From contig OX393577.1 of assembly GCA_947652605.1 (NCBI GenBank), positions 60,102,108 to 60,166,107 on the forward strand: a DNA stretch of 64,000 nt, in the 5' to 3' direction. The notes beneath the pieces were generated by a model that saw only the letters and a list, made by a program, of their open reading frames with translations, searched no databases and was not told where the DNA came from. The stretch comes from Elmis aenea. Its lineage: Eukaryota; Arthropoda; Insecta; Coleoptera; Elmidae. Shown here piece by piece: positions 55,894 through 64,000 of this stretch (positions are counted from its first letter, which is position 1; the number at the start of each line of letters is the position of its first letter). Position numbers and translations under genes: made by a program.

Positions 55894-57082
55894 CAGAAGT
55901 GACGAACCTTTATAAGTCCGCGTGTCAATTTTTTAAATTTTCACATTTTGAAATGCTGGCGTGCCGGGTAACTTTTGCAATGCATGAAAAAAAAAACATT
56001 ACTGTGTGAGGAGATGAAGAGTAAATATTACAATATTTGTATTAAATGCAATATTTGTATTAAATGAATATTTCTTATTGACTACTAATAGAAATTTGTA
56101 AATAAACAACAACTAAAGATACATAACTAAATTTTAATAGGAATAAAAATTATTTTACCAATAGAAAGATATAATTAGACAAAAATAATATCTAACTGTA
56201 CATTACATGTGTTTACTTTTCAAAGAACATTAATTAAGTAGGTACCTTCAAAAAGAATTAAAATATGAATTTTTAATGCGATTTTTGTCAAGTTTTTTAT
56301 ATCAGGTTGGTATTTCGTTACTTTTAATAAAATGCTTGCTGAACTAGATTCATCAGTTAATGATTTCTGCATTTATTTTTTATCAAATTCACTTAGGAAA
56401 ACTCACATGCATATATGGAAAAAAATATATTTAAAATAGCCAACGCTAATTCCTTTAAAGATTTGAACATTTCTGGGATCGTTTGCCAGACATTAATAAT
56501 TTTGCTGTCAGCATTATTATTTATATTTTCCTCCAAACGTTCCCTTTCAATCATCTCTAAATTTTCCCTAAAGTCAATAAACTTTTGCCTCCAAATTGCA
56601 CTTGATTGAAAATCAATTAATTGCATTTCAAAAATTTCTAATTTTAACCATTCAAAAATTTCCAAATCAAGTTCATCATATTTAATTATGTCTGGATAAA
56701 TTCTGAATTTTGAAGTTTTTTTCGAAATTTTAAATTGAGAAAATTGTGAAGAAAATTCTTCTATTATTGATGCCACAGCTGTGGTTAAATCTTCAATAAA
56801 TTGAATTTAATTTATTTCAACTAGACGTGTCAAATTTTCTATAGATAATTTTAAATTTAAAGGCATGAAAAGCAATATCTCGTTTAAATACTTTTAATTC
56901 AGTTTAATATTCGCATATTCGAAACAAAATGCATGAATTTTATTCGAATAAATATAATTTGGTGTTATTAATTCATTACTTAAAAAAAAGTATTAATTTT
57001 CCAAAAAATTTAGTAAAGCATTTTCTTCTCCCGCGTGCCAATAAAATTTTTCTACGTGCCAGCTGTGGGTTCGCCACCTCTG
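55894..57082 (-). mobile_element. hAT transposon, 1189 bp, with decayed transposase C-terminus
   Basis: The ends are CAGAAGTGACGAACC and, inverted, CAGAGGTGGCGAACC. GAATAGGC is duplicated exactly at 55886-55893 and 57083-57090. On the minus strand the frame 56776-56393 matches the hAT C-terminal dimerisation region of the type found in GTF2IRD2/ZBED-like proteins (FQSSAIWRQKF, then LKELALAILNIFFSIYACE). After that the frame breaks, and residues typical of the following part appear in another frame (SLTDES, YQPDIKNLT near 56330). The N-terminal and catalytic parts are missing, so it is a deletion derivative. Confidence 0.88.
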
Positions 57083-57090
57083 GAATAGGC

Positions 57091-60000
57091 TACAACTTAC
57101 ACAAAATTTTCAAAAAAGCTAAAACATTTTAGACTAGAATATTTCGTATTTAAAATAGACCTTCAGTTACTAAAATAAAACTTTTAACCTGTTTACACGT
57201 TTTACCTTGTGCTACTTGATTCTACTTGAAATTAATTCCAAATAAACATAACATTTAAAGAACTGTATGATATAATGTATGCAATATAAACGTTTTAGTA
57301 CAGAAGACCTACTTTTTGATATTTATTGGTACGAACGTAGGTTTTTACTGTTCACAACTTTATTGTCAGCAGGACTATAAAGTGTGTCATTGGAAAAGCA
57401 TGTTCGTTTGCCTTGATTTACAAGCCCATCTCATAGCATCCACCAACAAGAATTCGCGAAAAACTTACAACAGGCAAATATTCAAAAATATTGCATTCCA
57501 AATTATTTTGACGAAATGTCTTCATTCACAGCTTAAATAGTGCTAAATGAACTACTGGAATGTTCAAAAATGTATTGTGTTACATGAAGCAAAGAATTTA
57601 TGAAGATAAAACCAGTCGGAAGCATAATTTTGCGCCTTTAATAAATCATGATCGTATCTTGGAAACATAAAAAAAAAGACTTTGAAATCCCTTATTTCTC
57701 CGTAATATTATAACTGAAATTTGATATTACTTGTGTAATTCTGCGTTCGAGCGCTTTAAAACTAAGCCGTAGTTAATGGCAGCTTAAAAAAATCTTTCGG
57801 GGTTTGGTCGAAATTAAACAAAGGCACAACAAAAACACCCACTGCGTTACATATAAACCTATGAGAACTGACCAACGCGCATTAACCAGAAGACGGCTCT
57901 ATTATATATCGCCAAATAAAACCGCGTCGCTGTCAAAACTGTAGTGAGCGGTGCCTCTGGCCATAAGGAACTCACAAAGAGTCCGGCCACATCATAAAGC
58001 AGGCCTTGGCCGACAATCACCATGGACCACCTTGATGACAAATGAGAATTATCAACGACAGGAGAACCTTCAGAAGTTAACCGATTTAAAACTCCAGCCG
58101 TAAACCATAAAGATATAATAAACTTTATTACCAGTAACACAACGCACATCTTTATCAATCAGACGTAATTAATACTTAACAGAGAGCAGTTACTATGACA
58201 TCACGATATTTTATAATAGGTAATTATTCACACAACGTAATTTATTTAAATGGATGATATTTATTTACATCAGACGTCTCGTCTAGAAAGCAATCGAGGT
58301 ATGAAATTAATTTATTCGAAAGACCCGACACTTTTTCTTACACGTATATAAAGTAGTAATATTTAAATTGGTAGTATTTTAAAAATGTTTTACATGGTTG
58401 GCCTGGTTAATCGTCGCCACAAAGACTTGCTTGGTCTTCGACTTTTTCAAAAGTACCGCGCCCATTTCCTATTATTACCGAGTTAACTATTTTTATTAAC
58501 ACTTTCGAATTAATTTAAGCAAAATCTCAAGAAACGCAAAGTAATTCCTGACTCCTAATATCTAAAAAATGAAAATAATTTAGGCGAACTTTATTAATAG
58601 ATGTACGATTGTGACATAATTTTGCAGGGAACGGAATAATTCAAAATCACTAGACGCCAAGTCAGGAGAGTATGGGGTATAGGGTTTCTGATATTTGACA
58701 TTTTGCTTGTCCCGAGATTCCGAGAAGAAATACCCTAGTATGGGGGATGTAAAATTTCAGAAAAAAGCTCGTTGAACCAAACGCGATAAGCTCGCGTTTT
58801 TGATATATGCAAGCCCTACACTTTGCAGACATATTTGGTCGCGTTGATTACATTTATTCCTTTTTTTAATTCGAAAAACATGTAATGTCGGAAATGCATT
58901 TTATTCTCGGCCATTGGCAATGTTACGGTGTTAATACACGATAGAAGACGAAAAAAAAACTGACCAAAATTAGGTAGAGTCCTTTTTAAAAAATGACCGA
59001 AAAAATATGCTTTAAAACAAAAAACAACCATCAACCCAATTTGCAATAAAGTAACTTTAACACGGAAGTAACTTTCACATCAACCTAATAGTTAACACCG
59101 ATACAAAAACTTTAAATTTTTATCGAAATGGAAGCAGTTAAAACTATTTTCAATGATTTTTTCCATTCCTTAGTAGCAACAACGGCTAACAAGAAGAAGA
59201 AAATATCTGGCGAGTTACTGTTTATTTTGTGATTATAAAACCGGACAGGTAAGGGTTGTTTAGGAATTTTAACAACCGGGAAATCCCCAATTCAGTACAT
59301 AAACACGTGCGAATTAGTTACCTGGGGTTGCCAAATTTTACGATGTTTAAGAGAATCTGCAATATATTTAAACGTTGTCGATTTCTGTTTGAAAAAAGTA
59401 CAAAATGTGCATACAAATTAAGTGTTCGAAATAAAATGGCTGAAATCTGCAGTTGATCGATATTTAAAAAAAATTCTACAAACTAAGGACGGGCAAGTGT
59501 ATTTTAAACTGCGCGCAGCAAATAGAATTATTGTACTTAGTAAGCACACGAAGGAATTCGAGACGGCGACAGTCGGCTTTTTTGTAACATGGGCACTGTC
59601 AAATTGACAAACTTGATAGCACCTTCCTTTGAAATTTAGTTGCATATACCGTGGACTACTGCTGACCGAAATTCCAATAACCAAAACCCATTAAACACCT
59701 ACCGGGTGGTTAAACGAAGGCGTAAATATATAAATAAAACTTAAAGTCTCCACAAAAATAAACGCGGATGACAATTTATAACTTCGTTTGCATCAGAGTT
59801 ATGTGATTATTGAAATAAAAAAAAGACGCCGGACAATTCAAAAGACTTGTTCACAAAAATTTATTTAAATAGCTTGACTGGAATCGCATCAAAACTAAAG
59901 AAAAGGGGAAGATTTGAAAAAATAAATTTAAAAAGCAAAGGTCTATGTTATTAAAACTTTTTTTTCGATTTATTATAAGGCCACTAGGCCAGGCACCCAT

Positions 60001-60199
60001 CGAAGTGCTATGATGCGTGATCTGACGTATTTGTGGGTAATTTATGTTTGTAGCGTCATATGAACGCTGTGTTCACTTGCAAGCGTTTGTGCGTAAAAGT
60101 ATTTATGAAGGTTGTAACCATTACACATTTATGGCCTACATTTAATTTATCCTATGCATTTGAAAAACAGAAAACCTTAACCAACCTTTAACCTGACCC
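57091..60199. other. Intergenic, no gene recognised
   Basis: A minus-strand frame at 58158-57859 begins with a signal-peptide-like hydrophobic stretch (MIKMCVVLLVIKFIISLWF), but the rest has no domain and no good splice junction to any exon. Other frames (58816-59046, 59418-59684, 59256-59456) overlap on both strands and lack features. Confidence 0.35.
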
Positions 60200-60660
60200 C
60201 TTATTATTCCCCTGTCAGATGTTGATCCTCCTGTCAAATTTGCGTTTTCGACCAATAACAAACTCAGATTTTCTAGAAACGACCAATAAACAACATAATC
60301 ATACACTGATGATATCCTTTTCGCAATTAACAGAGTTTATTGGTCGTTTCTAAAAAATCTGAGTTTGTGATTGGTCGATAATATAAATTTGGAGAGGGAA
60401 TTACAATTTTTGGTCTTGATAATTTTTTGACGAATTTCGGCGACCAGTAGCGTTACTTTAGTGTAGATTAAACGACATCCCTGACGCACCACTCTGACAG
60501 TACTTGTAAAATTTGACATAACGTACATTTAATTTGACAGTTGGGTTAGGTGAAGGAAATTTTCTGACAAAATATAACTCGTGCATTGCAAATAATCTAT
60601 AATTTTTGACAAATCTTCACTCATGCAAATTGAATCAGAAAAAATCACTCGTGTTTTTTT
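60200..60660. repeat. Dispersed repeat, copy 2 (partner 54240-54800)
   Basis: It shares the blocks listed for the partner, with an almost exact inner hairpin (TCTAGAAACGACCAATAAAC against TTTATTGGTCGTTTCTAAA). A few indels distinguish the copies. Confidence 0.8.
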
Positions 60661-61829
60661 GCATTCGGACATATTTTCCATGCAGTTGTATATTACTACT
60701 GAGTAATTAATTAATGGTTCATTGTTTTTCAAACTGTTATTTCACAGTTTGCACAATTTTGAGTTGATAGGTTTGCTCAAGACACCATTTAATGTTTCAA
60801 GTGTTTGTGTTTTAAGGTATTTAAAACAGTTGAAGTTCGATGAAAAACAAAAGAATTGAACTGACATGACGTCTATTTTCTCGGCGATCAAATTTAGGAG
60901 GCCAAAGCCGTCACTAAGTCAGACGACTGAACGTGGGAGATCCCATAAATCTAGTATCGATCGGTCAGATTTAAAACTAGAATAGACACCTCCGACATGT
61001 CACCAGACACCGGCCACTAGATGTTATCGGTCATAATGAATTACCAGCACCAACTGCGGTGAAGATGCCGCTCATTAGTATAGTACGGCCGCCAAAATTA
61101 GACCATCACGCAAACCCGTAAATAGGCCTTATCTTTATATGTTAAGGAACGGAGTAAAATTAAAAATAGATGAACGATTTAATTCACGATTACACAAAAT
61201 TGCTTAGTTAAAAGCCTATTAGTTTAAATTAAAACATCACCGACTATGAGGACGTCCCCGCTATCAGTCGCTAACCAAACCCCGTTTCATTATCTTCGAT
61301 CGTATTTGTCATGTTTAACTCGTTATACGGCAACAAAAGAATGTAGTATTTAATGGAATTGTCTTGTCGATCGGTTAAATGCTGAAGTTACAAGCACAAA
61401 AAATTCTTAATACTATCAGTTACATCGCTGATGAAGGTGCATACAAATTCATGGAACAATAACAATAATAATTTAATCAATCCGGACGATTTTGTCATCA
61501 AATGTAAGATACTTAGTTTAAATTAAAAAAAAAATTCTTCACTGAAATTTTTCGGCACTCTCAATTATTTTTGTTTTTAAGTTTAAAACAATTGGCATCG
61601 TTCACGAAAAATACAAAATAATATTTTTGTGCTTACAAATAGATTTTCTTAGTAGTCTTATGTCACTTCAAGTCGGTAATTGGTTCCTTAAACACGGAAC
61701 GTTAAGTGAAACAATACAACGGTGGTGAAAAATCAATTTCTTCAATCAATAACATAAATCAACAACAAAATAACCTTGCAACACAGTAAGTAGAGACTTA
61801 TACCAAAAGACGCAAGTCAGATAAAACGT
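60661..61829. other. Intergenic; complex island at 60880-61330
   Basis: Balanced base composition, no repeats noticed, no long frame. It contains GACATGTCACCAGACACCGG and GATGCCGCTCATTAG. A candidate regulatory element by composition only. Confidence 0.3.
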
Positions 61830-62430
61830 TAACCGGGCACTAGATTTTGATTTTAGTGATTTTATAAATATTCGCAAAAGTAAGGTGCCCCTATTTTAAG
61901 ACACAAAAAAAATCGTGGGAAAAAATTGTTTAGAAATCAAAAATATGACGACACGAAATTCGACGTTAAAATTTCATTTTTGAATTTTATAGTAGTGTCA
62001 ACAATCAACAAGTTTACAACTAATGGAAAAGTTTTTTATTATCGATTTATCGGAAACTTTATTCTTAAGAAAAGTAACTCTTAAAATAAGGCCCCTTTAC
62101 TGTTGTGAATATTTCTGAAATCGCTAAAATCTGGTATCATATACATTTTTGTGATTTTTTAAAAATCTTCTAAATTAGTTTAGGTATCCTACTTTTATCA
62201 AGAATAAATATTTCTCAGAACTTGTTAGTAAAAAACTTTTTCATTTAATAATACTTTTTGAATGACGCTGTATTATAAAGCTGGGCGAATAATAAATAAA
62301 TTAGTTGTAAAAGGGAAAATAGTCAAGTTTCTTTAGAAAAAAAAAAATCTTGATTTAAAAAAAAAAAAATTAAAATAAGGATTTTTGATTTTTTTAAATA
62401 AAAATCAAGTAGTGCCCAACCCTGCCAAAC
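61830..62430. repeat. Foldback repeat ending in GCCCAACCCTG, inverted copy of the one nested at 45585-46370
   Basis: The right end (AAATCAAGTAGTGCCCAACC) is the inverse of the start at 45585 (GGTTGGGCTATATTTGAT). Inner blocks such as TTTTTGAATGACGCTGTAT match the inverse near 45750. No protein is encoded. Confidence 0.65.
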
Positions 62431-64000
62431 AATAACCTATAAAGATTTTTGATTTGAAAGTGTTTCTAAAAACGTAGGATACATGGAACCATTTAATTTT
62501 TCGCTTGTTTCAAGATTTTGCCAATGTAATCAATTTCTATGATAGTCCATTTTTAAATTTGTCAGCTGCATTATTATTTCATTTTTTTTTTGTGTATCTA
62601 GTCTAGACGTAAAAAAATAATAAAAAAACGTTTAGGATTAATGTTTTTAATATAAAAAAAAAACAACAAAAAACAATTATACCTTATCAGGGCCTTTTGG
62701 AGTAAATGCGAGGCCCGGGTCAAAAACAAGGTTTTTGAGGTCCTTCAAAATAAAAAGCTATAAGGAAAAATATAAAACTTATTGGTTGTTCCATGATATA
62801 TGTAATAAAACTGTTACATGTACTTATTATGTATTTTTTTCTAACAGATCAAGTTAAAAATTGACGCCCTAAAACTGTGAGGCCGGGGTATTTGCTACCC
62901 TTGCTCCCCCTCTGATAAGACCTGCACCTTATGCCACAGTTTTTTCTTGACACAATTTAAAGACTTGCTATATAATTTAAATTTTCCTACTTCTGAAGGT
63001 AAGTAAGTTTAGTTTCATCTTAAATAAATATTAATATTTAAAAAAATAATTGCAGACTGAAAACCATCATTCGCCAAGTTTCTTATGGACCTTTTAATTG
63101 TAAATATTTAATATTTAGTATTCGTTACCTAATCACATGAAAGGGATTTCCCAGTGAGCAATATAATTTAGGTAAATTGTAGATACAATAGATGAAAGAT
63201 CTTTGTCCTAGCCCCCAGTGAGTCGTGTCCAAGCCCACTAGACCACTGACTGGGTGGTAATGGACATGCATCTAAGAAAGTTGATAACATTAAATAACAC
63301 TAGTAGTGTTTCCTATAATAATATAACATTTGCCTCAAAAATTTCGTTTGACACGAAATCCTAGCGTACTTTTCAATGTAAAACGTACACCAGTCCAAAC
63401 ATTTGGCTTGTAAATTAACGCACACGATCGTCAATTTTTGTGTACCAATAGACAATTGAACCTCATTAATAACACGCGACCTAGAAACGAATATTTCAAG
63501 GTGAATTGATTTAAATTATAATAATACGTGATGTTCACTGAGGGCAAAACCATTACGAATTTATTGGTCATAGCAGGCTTTTACCTTGCTCCGGCCCCAG
63601 CCTACTACGGTTTATGTTAAATACATGGTAGTTTATGGTGTCCATAAATGTATCCGACGTCATTTCACTCATTCATAAACGAGCACAGGAAACCGAAATA
63701 AAATTAGCCACGGACGGACAAAATGCAGTAAAAACGAAACAATGAAGAAAAAAACGACTACACTTCGATCAGTTTTTCTTTTGTTTGAGTTAAATAAATA
63801 AATGAAAGTGCACGAACGGTACTAGTTACGCGATGTTAATTTAATTCTCAAGACTCTTAAAATGCGAGAGTATGCTAATGTAAAACAATTGAAATAATAA
63901 TTAGATCTTGAAGGGCAGAAAGCGGATCCGGTAAAAGCATAAGGAAATGAAACTTAAACAACGTGTTATTGTGTAACGCGTTTGTATCTGGCAATTTTTG
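62431..64000. other. Intergenic, nothing recognised
   Basis: AT-rich at first. A short motif pair around 62690-62910 contains GGCCTTTTGGAGTAAATGCG and CCTTGCTCCCCCTCTGATAAG, possibly the ends of a small insertion. 63150-64000 is more complex but has no long frame or repeat that I can see. Confidence 0.4.

Noticed and set aside
57859..58158. Signal-peptide-like frame (minus) as first exon of spitz
   Set aside because: A splice to the 38827 exon would need a weak donor (GAAG|GTTCTC) and would leave extra residues before the lipid-modified Cys. The 39051-38976 exon fits much better, with a GTAAGT donor.

Overview
The window is repeat-rich, AT-rich insect nuclear DNA. Genes have short GT-AG introns, the spitz-type EGF ligand is an insect developmental gene, and mariner, hAT, P-like and Ty3/gypsy elements are abundant. 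A beetle is my best guess from the general character of the MITEs, but that is inference. There are two assembly gaps, at 1-45 and 24861-25060.

Layout. 46-24860 carries two blocks of one minus-strand gene, the CEBPZ/Noc1 (CCAAT/enhancer-binding protein zeta, ribosome biogenesis) orthologue. The middle exons lie at 13486 down to 1780 and the C-terminal exons at 22442 down to 21198, so the order along the contig is permuted. The exon ending at 1780 joins in phase to the exon starting at 22442. The gene's introns hold nested foldback elements, a solo LTR, a P-like transposon and a small secreted cysteine-rich gene on the opposite strand (12449-13077). They also hold an exact 164-bp x 8 tandem array (13441-14752) whose unit contains a CEBPZ splice acceptor and exon start. 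A ~1.8-kb segment (10441-12256) is duplicated at 14932-17360. The contig ends (46-878 and 24038-24860) are reverse complements of each other and both face gaps.

25061-28188 is most of a Ty3/gypsy gag-pol element with its 5' LTR. Its flank is an inverted near-copy of 19039-19992, where a solo LTR of the same family sits. 28909-32431 holds further repeats and fragments of an unrecognised gene.

36058-39051 (minus) is a complete four-exon spitz orthologue (TGF-alpha/EGF ligand, 205 codons plus stop). It has a signal peptide, an EGF domain, a rhomboid-type transmembrane motif and a cytoplasmic tail. Its third intron contains a MITE and a frameshifted, inverted copy of a CEBPZ exon.

39.1-64 kb, upstream of spitz, has no gene I can support. 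It contains a deleted mariner, a hAT element with a transposase remnant, several foldback MITEs and dispersed repeat pairs. Between them are islands of complex, non-repetitive sequence that could be regulatory.

The dominant theme is one MITE superfamily with ends CAGGGTG...CACCCTG and a TA target duplication. It makes long hairpins and marks many of the duplication and rearrangement points seen here.
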